The notes under the pieces were generated by a model. That model was not told the DNA's origin and searched no databases. It saw nothing but the letters and a program-made list of their open reading frames with translations. A stretch of 64,000 nucleotides of DNA. It comes from Lophius americanus (lineage: Eukaryota; Chordata; Actinopteri; Lophiiformes; Lophiidae). Shown piece by piece: positions 36,130-49,053 of this stretch (positions are counted from its first letter, which is position 1; the number at the start of each line of letters is the position of its first letter). Made by a program: the position numbers and the translations under genes. Where the stretch lies: contig JBBDHG010000052.1 in the NCBI GenBank assembly GCA_037951165.1, positions 1,491,501 through 1,555,500 of the forward strand. Direction: 5' to 3'.

Positions 36130-37030
36130 CCTTCGCCACAAGTGGTAGCATGAAGCGATATCTGTAGCCCATAGAAATTGCTCAGGTACTGTAGTTCTTC
36201 CAGGATGGCACATCCATATGCACCTTGGCCAGAATGTTTGCTGTCTTCCAGCACAGTGTCAAGAGCGTGGAGATACCCGGAGATACATAGACAGGCCAGT
36301 AAACCAGGAGAGGTGGAATGGGCCGTAGGACCGCACACAACCAGCAGCAGGACCGCTATTTGCTCCTTTGTGCAAGGAGGAACAGGAGGAGCACTGCCAG
36401 AGCCCTACTAAACCTTCACAAGTGGGGCCTGTGCTCAAAGCCCGGCACCGTGCAGCCCGATTGGCATTTGCTAGAGAACACCAGAATTGGCAGAATCGCC
36501 ATTTATGCCCTGTTCTCTTCACAGATGAGTGCAAGTTCATACTGAGCACATGTGACAGACGTGAGAGAGTCTGGAGACGCTGTGGAGGATGTTCTGCATC
36601 CTGCAACATCCTCCAGCCTGACCGGTTTGGTGGTGGGTCAGTGATGATCTGCGGAGGCATATCCCTGTGAGGGCCGCATAGACCTCAGCGTGCCACCCAG
36701 GGGTACCCTGACTGCTATTATACCGGGATGATATCCTCAGTCCCATTGTCAGATCGCATGCTGGTTCAGTGGGCCCGTGGTTCCTTTCTTGTAGATGACA
36801 ATGCTTGGCCTCATGTGGCTGGAGTGCCAATCGAGCACCTCTGGGACATAATGTATCGTTGCATCCACCGCCGTCACGTCGCACCACAGACTTTCTAGGA
36901 ACTGACTTATGCCCAGATCCAGCTCTTGGGGGAGATCCCCCGGGAGACATCCGTCATCTCACCAGCAGCACGCCCAGATATTGTAAGAAATGCATACAGG
37001 CACGTGGAGGCCAGACACACTACTGAGCCA
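36130..37030 (+). mobile_element. Tc1/mariner copy inside the zinc-finger pseudogene
   Basis: Plus-strand frames read LCARRNRRSTARALL, PVLFTDECKFILSTCDRRER (first catalytic Asp in TDE), RFGGGSVMICGGISL and, further on, MLVQWARGSF-like text followed by an HLWDIMYRCI-like block. It belongs to the same Tc1 family as the copies at 49.8 and 55.7 kb. Frames shift at least twice. The ends were not precisely located. It lies in the intron between the 34-codon and 32-codon exons. Confidence 0.75.
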
Positions 37031-37599
37031 CATTATGATTTTTCTTTTGGAAATCACAAAAGTTGGATTAGTCTGGGATCTAATTTTACCAATTTGATTT
37101 TGAGTATGATTCTGAAACCAGTCCTCAATGGATTTAATGGATTAATTGATTTTGGTTTCCATTGATCGTTCTTACGTTATTTTCTTTTCAACAAATTACA
37201 CAATGTAACCAATATAGATTATCAACTGGAATATTTAATTCATGCAGATCATTTTATTTTTTTGAGTCGTGTATATATGGTTATTTTTAAAGAATTTGCT
37301 TTGCTTTATGAATTCGAAGTAACCTTAATCTTACCTCCATTACCCATGAATCGATGAAAGTCTGTATCCTATCCAGATGTGGCCGAACAAGCTCTATGTC
37401 AGCAGTAGCATCAGATCGACAAAACTCCAGAATTAACTTTACAAAAAAGAATTTAAGTGACATAGCGGAAAATAATGCCTTCAGTTGCACAATGACCTGC
37501 AACTGTCCTTGTGTTGGTGGTTTTGGCCAATTCAATCTTCATAAACTAATCTTAATCCTTATAAGCTTCATAAGGTTGTCAGGATTTACTCATTCAGGT

Positions 37600-37720
37600 C
37601 AAGACAGAATTCTAAGATAAAAGTCAGAATTCTGACTATATTGAAGAACTTAAGTCAGAATTCTGAGAGTAAGGTCAGAGTTCAGACTTTATTAGAATAT
37701 CAAAGTCAAAACTCTGGCTT
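37600..37720. repeat. Imperfect tandem repeat of AAGTCAGAATTCTGA type
   Basis: AGTCAGAATTCTGA recurs in varied form at about 37622, 37651, 37671 and 37695, spaced 20-30 bp. This looks like a short degenerate array seen in many fish introns. Confidence 0.5.
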
Positions 37721-38749
37721 TATTGACATGTTTACATCACAGTTCTGACCATATGCAGCTTTTTTCAAAATTCCTCCTATTCTTCCTTCGTATGTACATT
37801 GTGGTGGATTTGGACCAAATGTGGTTGAATGGTTTGTCAGATTTGCGTTCTACTTTCTTGAACACTGAACAGTTTTACACAACAGTTTTATGCAACAGGC
37901 ATTCAATTGTAAACTTTGATTCTCTTTTGACATTTTCACTGACATTTACTATTGGCCTGGCATGCATATTATAATGTTTTCAATCATTTGTGAATTTGTG
38001 TGGGCTTCATGATCGTTTTCAGATAATTGTTGTGTGAATGCAGAACATTGAAATGCAAAGGAACAACTTTCCTGTTTACCAAAACTGTCATGTAAACAGA
38101 GCCTAAGGTTCTTCAGTTGTTTCTTGTCAATTACTCATGAACAACTAGACAGACTACCGTGGAACTGGACGTGGGGGTGGGGGGTCGGGGTCCGTCATAT
38201 GCCATGGAAGAATATTCCAATTCCAGAGCACCATCCAAACTGCCATTAGTGGAATCTTGAACAACTATGTCACTAATGATTATACTAAAGTGAATGCAGA
38301 TTCTAGGGAAGGTTATCATGATCAGGGTCAGGGTCTGACTTTCTGTACAATGACAGCATGGGGAATCTTTGCTGCCTTAGAGGAGGAACGTGCTCTTACT
38401 GTGTGGTGCACACCTTCAAGCTATACTATAGTACTAGACACTGAAAACTGGCATCCATGCAACACTTCAGCTTTAAGTTTTTCAGCACTTCAGTTGTTGC
38501 TTCATTGCCTTAAACATCATTGCCCTAAAAACATCTATAGGACACATATTTTTCCAGTTCTTCCCTGGAGCCTTTGTGCTTTCTCGCCCTGTAAGGTCAC
38601 ATGGTTGGTGATTGCATCTGCTGCTGTGGACCTGCTTGATGTCCACTGATCACAAGATGCTCATGATGATGATTACTATTTTTATTATTATTGTATAGTA
38701 TTTCCCCATAAACTATCACTAAAGGTTGCATTACTATTAATGTTATTAT

Positions 38750-39112
38750 CAACCTGGGATCCCTGCTGCTGCCGCGGCCCGACCATGGAGAGGTTGAAGA
38801 AAGTGGATTATAGCTGATATCTTTGCTGCTTTTTTCCCCGTCTCTCTCTCTCTCTCTCTTTTTTTTCAAACCCGATCGGTCATGGCAGTAGGCTGTCCAC
38901 CCTCAGTCTTGGATCTGCTCAAGGTTTCTGCCCGTTAAAAGGCAGTTTTTTTCACCATTGTCGCACAGTGTTTGCTCACAGAGGAATTTGTTGGGTCTCT
39001 GTAGATAATTATCTAAAGAGTTTGGTCTAGACCTGCTCTTTCTGGAAAGCACCTTGAGTCAACTGTGGTCGTGAATTGGTAGTATATAAATAAAGATTGA
39101 TTGATGGATTGA
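38750..39112 (+). repeat. LINE-type 3' tail with AATAAAGATTGATTG end
   Basis: The block contains CCCGTTAAAAGGCAGTTTTT, AAAGCACCTTGAGTCAACTG and TATATAAATAAAGATTGATTG, in the order common at 3' ends of dispersed fish LINE or LINE-dependent elements. A (CT)n run lies at about 38836-38860. No RT coding was recognised. Confidence 0.5.
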
Positions 39113-40949
39113 CACGCCTACTATATGACCTTATAAATGCTTTAAGCGATATAGGTGGGTGTGTCGTGTACTAAGTTAAAAAGGTAAAGGTAAAGGTAAA
39201 AATGACAAAATGCATAACAGTTTCAGCAAATAAATGCAGATGTCTTTTTCTATGTGTAAATACGTCCATGGTTTTACGTCCCAAAAAATATATATACAAA
39301 TATATAGGCCTATATACACATATATATTTTTAGATTCATCATAATTTGCTCCCTTCAGCCGTAGGGAAAACACAGCAACAATATTAACCTCTCCAAAAAC
39401 TTGGAAATAGCAAGTATGTCACTGATGACCCTAAATAAATTGCATCATATTGTTCAAGTTTCTATCGCCAACCGCGTACATCACAGTATTGTCTTGAGAG
39501 CGGCAAGGATTTCCTTGGATCGATAGTTCAAACCCCAGAATTTTATGATACTCCTCCGACACTACACAAAATGACTGATCCCATTAAATCCCTTAAGCAC
39601 AACCACTCTCCTGGGGTCGACTGACTCACATTAGATTTTAAAAAGAATTTTCAGAAAAATAGGTTCCATTTTTATTGTAATGTGGAATAGTGGAGAATTA
39701 CATCACAAAAATATATCCCTTTTTTTCATGGGATTGGTCAATTAAACTTTTGCGTGAATCAATTATTCAAAAGCAATGTAATCTTATTTAACTGATTACA
39801 TTTAACTGTCAGGAATTCCTTCAAAACATTTCCCAAGTTTCCCAATGGGGAAACTTTTGTTTACAGTTGAAGCCAGTATTTTTTTGCATATATGACAAAA
39901 GTTTTGTCTTGTAAACGTCCTCAAGTGATGTCACTGGAGGCAGTATTGACTGAAGATCAGTTAGAAAATAAAAGAACTCTATGCCTTTATAAATGAAACA
40001 GGAACGCTGTTGGTATTACATGACTTCTTTCTATTAAGAGAACTAAACCGTTGCATTTTTGACAATTAAAACTAGGGTGTTAAATTGTACTAATGCAATA
40101 GTGAAAGGTTTTGGGATTAAAACATTTTTGTTTACTGAATTTAAGAAAATTGTGTTCAGAAAATGAAAGACCATTATTAATTTCATCATAACTGTATGAT
40201 TTAGCTATTAAAAAAACATCTTGGTGACATTTTCTTACTAGTATTTCATAATAGCCAAGTTTCTAACATTTTTCCCATTCATTCAACCTACTTTTGTTGG
40301 ATCGGCTGACATAACTAAGTCAATTAAATGATGTTTTATTTCTTAAGAGTGTGGATATCAATAATCTTAGACCTTTATAATTGAAGCAGCAAAAAGCACA
40401 TCAAAATGTTTAACCCAAGTATAAAGATTCATTGTGGGTAATGTACTACTTTCGACTTTGGTCACATGTATATGGTTCTACATTAGGTGTGAAAATACTA
40501 AAAACTCATTTTAACCAGTTGACAAAAGGTTCCCATAGACTCTTTATTTGTGGTGGCAACATCCTGCTGAAGTTCTGCTAAGACAATAAAACTTGGAATG
40601 ATCAGAAATGAAATCAAAGCAGATATAAAGCATTTCTGCTCGGAAGGAAATTATTTTTGTACTGGCGGACAAATCTGCAGTCTGTGGAAACCAGGATGAT
40701 TACAAAAATATGAAATAAATACATTGGCACCTAAAAGAAATATGAAAGAGCTCCATTTCTGTTGTGATAATTAATATACAGTACACGTGTTTAAGGAATG
40801 AGTGGGCAATGATGTGTACGTACAGGTTATATATACCTTAAGGAATGAAAATAAAGAACATACAGTTGACAATTCATCTCTCACTGTATTAGGGGAAATT
40901 TCTGAGATAAAACATCCGAAAGATATCTCGATTTGAAAAAGAGATTAAA
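39113..40949. other. Intergenic region, nothing recognised
   Basis: AT-rich sequence between the repeat above and the kdelr2 3' end. A GTAAAGGTAAAGGTAAA-type short repeat occurs near 39182. No exon, RNA gene or transposase motif was found. Confidence 0.5.
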
Positions 40950-40969
40950 TGATTGCATCTTTTTTATAA

Positions 40970-40975
40970 TTTATT
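40970..40975 (-). promoter_or_regulatory. Candidate poly(A) signal of kdelr2
   Basis: AATAAA on the minus strand, about 590 bp after the kdelr2 stop codon. It implies a 3' UTR of roughly 0.6 kb ending near 40950. Confidence 0.45.
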
Positions 40976-41561
40976 CACAAACAGAGGCCTGGAAAACTAG
41001 TCTTTCGTAATGGGAATGAATAGTGGTTGAAATTAAAAGAGGAAAACATGAAAAAAATGACCACCATATTTTTGGATTCAACAAATTCCTCCCAAAATTA
41101 ATACAGGGAAAACAATGCACATTTATTTTGTTTGCAAATACTATTACAAACATTTTAGTCAACAATAGACCACCACAACAAGTCTGTTTCCATATCATAC
41201 AACGCCAAATCAGAGGCAATTTTACATCTTCAGCTCTTATTCACCAATGCATCACACATTATTTCCTGTAGAAAACAATTCTTGCTTCTTTTTCCTTTAT
41301 ACAGAGCAATAAAAAAACGTTAAGGCAAGATGCGTCAAACAGAAAGCCAAGGCCACAGAGGAGCCTCAGCAGGGGTTCAGTTTCCACCAATTTTGGTTCA
41401 GAAGAAAGCCAACAGCTCCCGCTCGCTCTCTGTCTCAGGCATCTTACACTGGCGGGAGGGGAAAAGGAGGAAGTGGTGGTGGTGTCGTCAGGTGTCCGCT
41501 ACCGCTCATCCACCGCTCTGATCCTTCCTTTTGAGTCTGCCAAAACACTTGTCTTCAGCAC

Positions 41562-44500
41562 TTAAGCTGGCAAACTCAGCTTCTTTCCTTTCAGTACTGA
41601 AATGGGAAAGAGTTGTTTTGTTTAGCACCAACAACATCACAGAAGAACAGCGTCCTTCAGAAAAAAAAAATTTCATAGAATTTTGATAGGGTCACTTTCT
41701 ATGCCACTGTCTGATTTTAAAAGGTGCGATTTGCAAAACTTAGTGGCATCAACACCAGCTCAACCCTCCCTATCCAGAAATCTACTGTGGCATGAGTTTT
41801 GCCTCTGCTGTGCTGAAATTTTAATTCTATAGACTTCCACAATAAATAATAAAATTATTTCCCAATGTCTTAACATAGTAGGCCTGACACAATTATTGTG
41901 ACTTAAACGCACTATAGTGCAAGGATAGCCTCTGTTAATCTGTATAAAAAAACACCTGGATGACAGAGAAATGTCACATTTCATCCACACCGTCCACCGT
42001 TTGATGTATGACTGGTCCTCATTGAATGTGTACAACTGCTTTGATTCAAAAGCAGAGCTAATTTTTAATTCAAGATCAGAATTTAAAAATTTTATAAAAG
42101 GGCAGCAGCGCTTACCTTTTGTTACATACAAATAGAAGAAGTCACAGTAGAGGATGGTCTGCACCACCCCAGCTACGATGGCAATCATGTCAAAGAACCC
42201 CTCGAAGTAGAACCTCCATATCCAGTTGATGAGGTAAAGGGCTCTGTAGAGGCCCAGGAAGAACAGGTAGTGGGTGGTGATGGTCTCTGCCTCACCCGTC
42301 TTGCTGATCATGAAAAGCTGGGGTAGGATGGCCACCGACTCCAAGTAGATGGAGAATGTCCAAAGAATCTGGAGAGTTGAAGGGATATAAAAAAACATTC
42401 ACGCAAATTTGGAATAGATTTTATCTCAGACCACTAGAGACCGACTTGTGATGTTATCACGGGCTTTGGTGCCTCTGCAGGGTTGAGTCTTACATGACTA
42501 ATGCACAGTTGTTTTGTACAATAAATCCAAAATTTTAAATCTGAAAGCTTCACACCATTAAAAACAAAGGCCTACTTATGAAAATATTTCTCTTAAATTA
42601 TTAACATTAACTCCCTGCCAATGTATATCAGCTGCAGAGCTGAATGAAGCAATTGACATAATCACCGTGGATGTGTTTGACCTTATCAGAGTATAGTTAA
42701 ATGAGGTGAGAAGGAGTAGCCATTTTTGACCTTGATGAATCCTGTTTGATATTGATGGGAACTATGAACAAACAACGCAAAGGATGGTTGAACATCCACA
42801 AAATAAAACTAGACAAACAGAAGTGGTTGTAAATCCCACACAATGAGCCTTAACATACATTGTATAAATATCTCACATGGGTAGTAATCTGTAATAATTT
42901 TATAATTTTATGATCTTGTCTTTCAAAGTATATCAAAAAGGTACCAAAACTATAACAAAAAATATAGTTAGCAGAAAGAGGAGTTTAAAGGAAATGGAAA
43001 GCTCATTTCAGGAGAAGCTCCGAGGTAAAAATTTTAAGAAGGTCGCTGACTCAGTAGACCTGATTTTCTGGATGATAGATCATTCTCGACACCAAGGCCT
43101 AACTCCGCCTTAAAGGGCCATTAGGTCCAGGCCAAAGCTACAGGAGTGAAATCTCTCACAGACCAAAGTTTGCATCGGTCAGTCAAAATTTGGTCAGAAC
43201 AAAATAGATAGTCTGGAACCAGATCAAACTCGGTTTTTCTACATTACAGAATGGTAAGAGCCAGGAAGCAAGTGATTTTTGGCTTGGTGACACAGACGAT
43301 GATAACAGGATGAAGTTCTTTTGTTTTAACCAAAACTAAAAGAAACACACGTAAAGGGGAAACATGAGTGAAACTTTACTCAAAATCTGTTGTGGAATTT
43401 CATTAAGTTCATTCACTTTTTTCCCCAATCAAAAACTATTCACAATTGTGCAATTTTGGGGGGGATTTTTGATAGTGTGGTAAATAGCTCGGTTCTGATA
43501 TCAGTTGAAACAAATGCTGCTAGTTAAGTCAATTTAGAAGGCCACTTTGTGTTCATACTACTGACAGGAAGTAGCCACATCTTGGTGATCTGATCTTAAA
43601 TGCATCATCTTGGGTGCTTTCCCAAGAGTGAGAGTACCCAAGGTGCTTTCAAAAATCCTCCTCTGATGGGATCACTGAGGGTGAATGTAAAAGGATCATC
43701 AGCTACGTTTAAAATATCTTATATCAAATATTGTGATGTGTAGTATCTGGTAGGTGTGTGTCTGGAGTGTGTGTGAAACGTGTGACTATAAACAGAAGAA
43801 CTAAATATTGAATACTGAACAGACGTCTGATTGAATGTAGGTTAAATTCGGCCAATCAGGTGTATGACATGTAATTGAGCAATAATTCTGACCTCAAGGG
43901 GAGAGAAGTCATGGTTAACCAGAAAAGACAGTCCTCCAACAGGGACGACCAGGAATTCCACTCTAAAGGTGTCGTGGTTCCCATCATAAGTCGCTTTGAA
44001 TTTCAGGTAAATCAGGTACACCGTGGCGTACGCACATCCAATGTAGATGATCTAAAAGACAACATAAATAATTAATATTGACAATCAGAGAGCATACTTA
44101 TATGTCAATAACACAATCAAGCTAAGGTCCGTTCCATTTCTGATTAATGTCATCCATCAGCAAACATTGGTGTGTTGTCTAAATGGACTGGTTATGCCTT
44201 AACCTTGTGTGCTTAGTGCTCAGGAAAAGGAATACTACAGGATGTTCGAGTGACGTGTAACGCGTGAGAGTGGCACCTTCATGCTGGTGTTGTAGATGGA
44301 GATGAAAGAGGTGAGCAGATCCAGGTAACGAGTGGTGAACACGAACGCAAACAGGACCTGACTCTTACCGGAAATACCTGTGAAAGAGAGAGCAGAGGGT
44401 ATCCCAGCATTTTTAAATCCTCTAGGTACAGTTGGTTTCTATCGAGACATTTAAAACTTAAAAAGGTGCATCGTTAGAAATTAAGGGTGGTGTAGAACAG

Positions 44501-46282
44501 AGAACTGAGCTCGCTCATGAAAGGGCCAAGAAGAGGAGTAAGATGCACTTTGCTTTTAATAAGCAATGAAATTTTGAATGAAAGTTGCTGGATAACTACT
44601 GTATTTTGTGAGAAGTTAGTGAATTTTGACAAAAGGTGAATAATACTTACCACTGAGAACAATAAAGCACAACGGACTGTGAGACCGTGTCAAATTAGAG
44701 AAAACACAGAGACCAGACCATTGAAAGGTAAAGTGGGCATCCCTGCAGTCCACCCGAGGATTCAATTTGGCCGGCGAGAGAACGGGTGGATACTCTTGTA
44801 AGACCTCTACCTTCGGCTGGCCGGCTCCCATCAGGCATATATCCTCCATGGTAATATGCCGTGAAATGCTTTGCGTTAGCTTGAAATGGTTTTCGGTTTT
44901 CGGTTCGAAGGTAGAAAGAGAAAGGTGGCCTCTGGCATGACTGTCAACACTACCACTATATTGAATAATAATGTTATTATCCTCCATGTCAGCTTTCCCT
45001 TCATGTTTACACAGTAAATAACTAAATACAATTTCTAAATATATTCATGTAAAGGAAACTCATCACTAGACCGACCTACCCATGCGGTCATATACAAATG
45101 CATCATTGTAACACTAAAGAGGCAACTGTAGAGGTTAGGCAGGTTATAAGCTGAGGTGAAATGTAGGTTGCAATCTGGCGCTTCATAGCTAGATGCCACT
45201 TAATTTTACCCACAGCACCTTTGAGTTGCCTTAACATCTATCTATCAATTTGTTTAGACTTGCTATCCTATAAAGGTAGCAGCTATAACTCAAATTGGTG
45301 GAACACCGTCTAAAGTATATGCCCCCACCATCTCTGCTGGTGGGAAAAATGATAGCTTAATTCTCCTTGGTTTGTTTAAGGCAGCCAGTCGAGACTTATG
45401 GAATAACAGAGAATGATGAAAGAATGATGGAAATGGAGTTTTAATTCCGTTTGTTTATCAGAAGGGTTAGGGGAAGGATTGGGCATGTATGAAAAAAAAA
45501 TTGCTTAAATTTTGCATAAATAAACCAATAAACCAATTTTCCTTTTATCCTGTTCTAACCAACTGGCCCATGTTTGGGCAACAAACTAATTTAAGAAATT
45601 TTTTAAGTGTGCACAAAGCTAGAGTTTAATCGTTATATTGCTTTAAGCCACGGCAAAAGGTTGTAGTATCAACAAGCCCTGCCTAAAGGATATAGGTGCT
45701 ATTTTATTTTACCCAAAATCCTATTGTTGGCATATTTTGGGTCTAACCATCAGGGCAAAACGGAAAGTAATTCTGGTCACATCCTACAAAGACTGTTTAA
45801 AATAACATGTGATTTGTATTTCTTCCAAGTCTAAAACAATAGTTATCTTAGAGTTTCAGAGCAAATTTATTGATTGTTTTGTATGATATTACTTTAATAT
45901 AATGAGATATATTATTTCATGTGAAGAAAATCAGGAGAAAAAATAATTATTAGTATTTAGCTTTACTCGCCGATAACCCACAGAGTACCAAGAGCAATGT
46001 TACGGACATTGAAAACCTGTTCATGGACACTAAGGTTATGCAAACAAACCTAATAGGTGTGGAGCTATTTTAAGATTATTTGAGGTTTTTAATTCAGGCG
46101 AGACTTTACTTAAAATAACCACTCCTTCGAAAACAATCATTCATTGTGAGTTAAGTTTGGATGACAAATGAGACACAAAACTCCACATTTAGCTATAAAA
46201 CAGAAAGAAGTGAAAAAGAAAACAATCAAGTCAAAAAGGCTGTCAGTTACTGAGTTCAATTGCAACAACGATGCGGTTTGAT

Positions 46283-46317
<35 letters not shown>

Positions 46318-48345
46318 ATTTAATTTATAATGCACTTTACATTGGGATTAAATCTGAAAGTGCTACAAGGTAAAAGCAGATAGAAGCATCAATAAAAAAT
46401 GAAGAACGGGGGTGATGTGTTCGTGTTTACGAACTCTCATCAGGATCCTTGCAGCACTGTTTTGAACATATGGTAGTGTTTGAAGACTTTTATCATGGAA
46501 TACAGTACAGTAATCCAGTCTGGAGGAGACAAACGCGTGGACCAGCTTTTCAGGATCACTCAAAATGAAGAACGGAGTTTGGAAATATTTCTGAGATGAT
46601 GAAAGGAGATCTTGCAGATGTGTTTGATGTGGGATTCAAAAGTGAGTTGAGGGTTGAATCTTACGCCGAGGTTGGTGACTGATGAAGAGAGGGGAATGTC
46701 ATGACCAGAGAAGGTAATACTGGTTATGGAGGAAGACTGGGTCTGATGTGGGGTGCCAATTAAAATGGCTTCGGTTTTGGAGCTGATCAACTGGAGAAAG
46801 TTGTTTTTTCATCCACACCTTTATCGCGGAGAGTTGACAGGGGAGATGATGATGACGATGAGGATGGAGAGGCAGTTTTTATGTAGATTTGCGTGTCATC
46901 AGCGTAGCAATGGAATGAGAGTCCATATCGACTGATGACATGGCCAAGGGGGAGCATGTACAGTATGAAGAGAATGGGGCCGAGTACTGATCCCTGGGGG
47001 ACCCCACAGATGAAGGTGTGTGTCCGGTTAATACTTCACAAGGAAGTGAAACTGGTTTGACATAAATTTAGTGATGCAGCATTTAAGTGTTGTTTACTAA
47101 ATCTGACACTGGTGAATTGTTTGTCTTTATAGATAACTTTTTTGCAAACAATGTTTTGCACTGATCGGTGTACTTTGCCGAAAAAAAATATTCAAAACAG
47201 GAATATTAATGAAAAAGTTTTGGAGAACTACTTTCCTAGCTCATGGGCAATTACGCTGAATATATTATTTGCCTGTGAATGGCAGGAACAGAAGTTGAAA
47301 TAAAGTTCCAAATGCATTTAATTATTATTATATAAATATGAAAGTAGGTTAAATCATGTTTGTGTAAAAACAGCTGGCAGTGTTCACGAGATCTGAATAT
47401 GTGAAAAACTATATTCAGTTACAGAAACTTAAATTCAATATGCAACGCTGAGAATTGACTTGCAGCTGTTTGGTTTAGCGTCAAGCAAACTGTGGTCTTG
47501 ACATAACTCAGTTGTAGAACTGGTAACCTTTGACCCCCGAAGAGCAGGGAAAACAGCAAAAAATCATCAATGCAGTGTGCAGTAATCAGCTCCATATGCA
47601 TATGTACACTTAAATCCCAATGTACAACTCTCAAAATTGATTTGCTGCTGTCTGGTTTAGTATCAAGCATACTGTGGTCTTGAAATAATCTACATGAGCA
47701 ACATAAATCATAAACTTTCACCTCTAAAGAGCAGATAGATAGCAAATATGCATCAATCAGTTCCGGAAGCGCACACTGACTTTGCATCTGACAGCTTGGC
47801 AGCTGCCACGGCTGATATGTCAAATATGGCTAAAGTAAACATATGGGAATAACGGTGGTCGGTATGACACGTGAGGTCAACACCTAACCCCATAACTAAA
47901 ACGATGAACCGTCAAACTTCCTGCTGTGGCCCTATGTTCACCTGCTAACAGATAGCGTACGTTGTTGCCGCGCTGTCACAGCAATCTGGCTGCTCACCTA
48001 TAGCTGTGTGGCCTTTTTCTTCTGGATGATAATATTTAAAAAGTTAAATCAACTTATAATCTTAACAGTACCAGGGTCTCGCGCAACTAACATTAGCTAG
48101 CGCTAGCCAACAGCTAGCTAATGAGCTCCAACTACGGAATAACTACACATTTGTCGTTTAGCTTGGTTAGAAACCTGACATTACATGATTAGACACATTC
48201 TGATGGAGCCAAGAGTTGAAATAAAGTGTAGGTGAAGGTTTGACAGTAACTTACCGGCACAAGACCTGGTTTTCCATATTTTTAGCAGCAGGATGATGAT
48301 AGCTGCTAAGTGGGAGAGATCACCGGTTAGCCTGAAAATGTTCAT
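41562..48345 (-). CDS. kdelr2: ER lumen protein-retaining receptor 2 (KDEL receptor)
   Basis: This seven-helix receptor binds the KDEL signal of escaped ER proteins in the acidic Golgi and returns them in COPI vesicles. Exons are 48345-48255, 44377-44277, 44051-43893, 42368-42116 and 41596-41562. Phases join exactly to 212 aa, the human length. The start MNIFRLTGDLSHLAAI matches KDELR2 rather than KDELR1 (MNLFRF) or KDELR3 (MNVFRI). His-12, the reported pH sensor, is present. The core LWTFSIYLESVAILPQLF and SKTGEAETITTHYLF are unchanged. The C-terminus VLKGKKLSLPA carries the conserved Lys-rich tail used for COPI retrieval. It appears intact. Teleosts may carry two kdelr2 copies, and I cannot tell which this is. 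Confidence 0.97.
46282..47035 (-). mobile_element. 5'-truncated LINE with RT YADD motif and (ATT)n tail (kdelr2 intron 1)
   Basis: On the minus strand it gives GVPQGSVLGPILF-like text near 47000, LSFHCYADDTQIYIK near 46890 (the catalytic YADD), NLGVRFNPQLTFESHI near 46660 and DPEKLVHAFVSSRLDYCTVF near 46550. The 3' tail and ATT tract follow. The order is that of the L2/CR1/Rex-like LINE group. The frame is broken, and the 5' part of RT and any ORF1 are missing. This copy is the source model for the short tails elsewhere in the window. Confidence 0.85.
47437..47770. repeat. Tandem duplication, about 182 bp unit
   Basis: GGTTTAGCGTCAAGCAAACT at 47472 recurs as GGTTTAGTATCAAGCATACT at 47654, and ACTGTGGTCTTGA follows in both. 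Flanking text (GAGAATTGACTTGCAGCTG; AAAATTGATTTGCTGCTG) is also shared. Two diverged copies lie in kdelr2 intron 1. Confidence 0.75.
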
Positions 48346-48500
48346 GATTCCTGGAGTACCGAAGCGAGCACACCGTGTTTTGACTCTGTAGAGAGCTCCG
48401 TAAATCTCCGGTAAAGGTTAATTAATAACCTCGCTGTATCGAATGACAGAATTGACTGTTTCTTGCTTTAGAAGATGGGAAAATGGCGAGCAAAAAGCGA
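48346..48500 (-). promoter_or_regulatory. Presumed promoter and 5' UTR of kdelr2
   Basis: This is the sequence upstream of the kdelr2 ATG. It lacks an obvious TATA box. An AAAATGGCG motif on the plus strand at about 48479 (YY1-like) is the only candidate site noticed. Assigned by position. Confidence 0.35.
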
Positions 48501-49053
48501 CGTGGCTGGGGGACGTGGCCAAGTCAATAGCACCCAATGCAAAACTGGAAACGCTGGTGTGTCAAGCAAATCAGAAGACAAGGGTAGCTAATTTGCATAA
48601 TGTATTCAGTTTCGTAGCTCTGGAGAAGATAGTGAATATTGTAATAGCCGTGGGCGGATTTAAAGGCGTAACAAAATTGGGACTCCAAAAATATGATTGG
48701 TCCGTCTTGATTTAATTCAATTTTCTTATGGATGTCAATGTTGCCAATCTAGCCCTGTGCACAATTATTGGCTGAATACCATATTCCCTTCGGTCAATGT
48801 CTTAATTCCATGCTTGAGTGCACGCTTGGTACACTGTTATTCAGTAAATTTATTCGGCATCTTATATAATAACAACAATAATAATAATCATAGCAATAAG
48901 AAAAAGAGGAAGAATAAAAATTAGGACATTTCTCAATAAATTCCAATTGGATGGTGATGGTCAAATTCAAGCAGCAGTATGAACCTCCACTACTTCGTTA
49001 TATGACCCTGAACTATTTCACTCCATGATCCTGGACTGTTCTAACTGTACGAA

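Larger units (their letters stand above)
32091..37436 (-). pseudogene. Decayed paralogue of the 19-29 kb zinc-finger gene
   Basis: Recognisable exons are 37436-37335 (34 codons, ILEFCRSDATADIELVRPHL), 35507-35412 (32 codons, SDFMDLIKTFLEHSDEKELF) and the start of the last exon at 33309 (LDDACIISALKLPAVEQSEL), which stops at about 33005. The finger block is at 32634-32205 and the last finger (CHICGKAFPKLYRMQRH) runs to a stop at 32091. The first two equal exons 3 and 4 of the intact gene in length and phase. Counterparts of its exons 1, 2, 5 and 6 were not found. One finger reads LSVCRK (lost first Cys), another CGVYGK (lost second Cys), and a middle finger is fused to a later one with several missing. 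A frame break falls at about 32205-32230. A Tc1 and two minisatellites lie in its introns. I consider it non-functional. Confidence 0.8.

Noticed and set aside
39515..39545. B-box-like GATAGTTCAAACC as a tRNA or SINE
   Set aside because: No A box at the right distance and no cloverleaf; a chance match is likely.
47419..47823. 134-codon minus-strand open frame
   Set aside because: It simply runs through the 182-bp tandem duplication in a kdelr2 intron; no known protein features and no splice context.
48443..48715. 90-codon plus-strand frame upstream of kdelr2 as a divergent gene
   Set aside because: No recognisable protein similarity and no clear splice pattern; kept only as a weak possibility.
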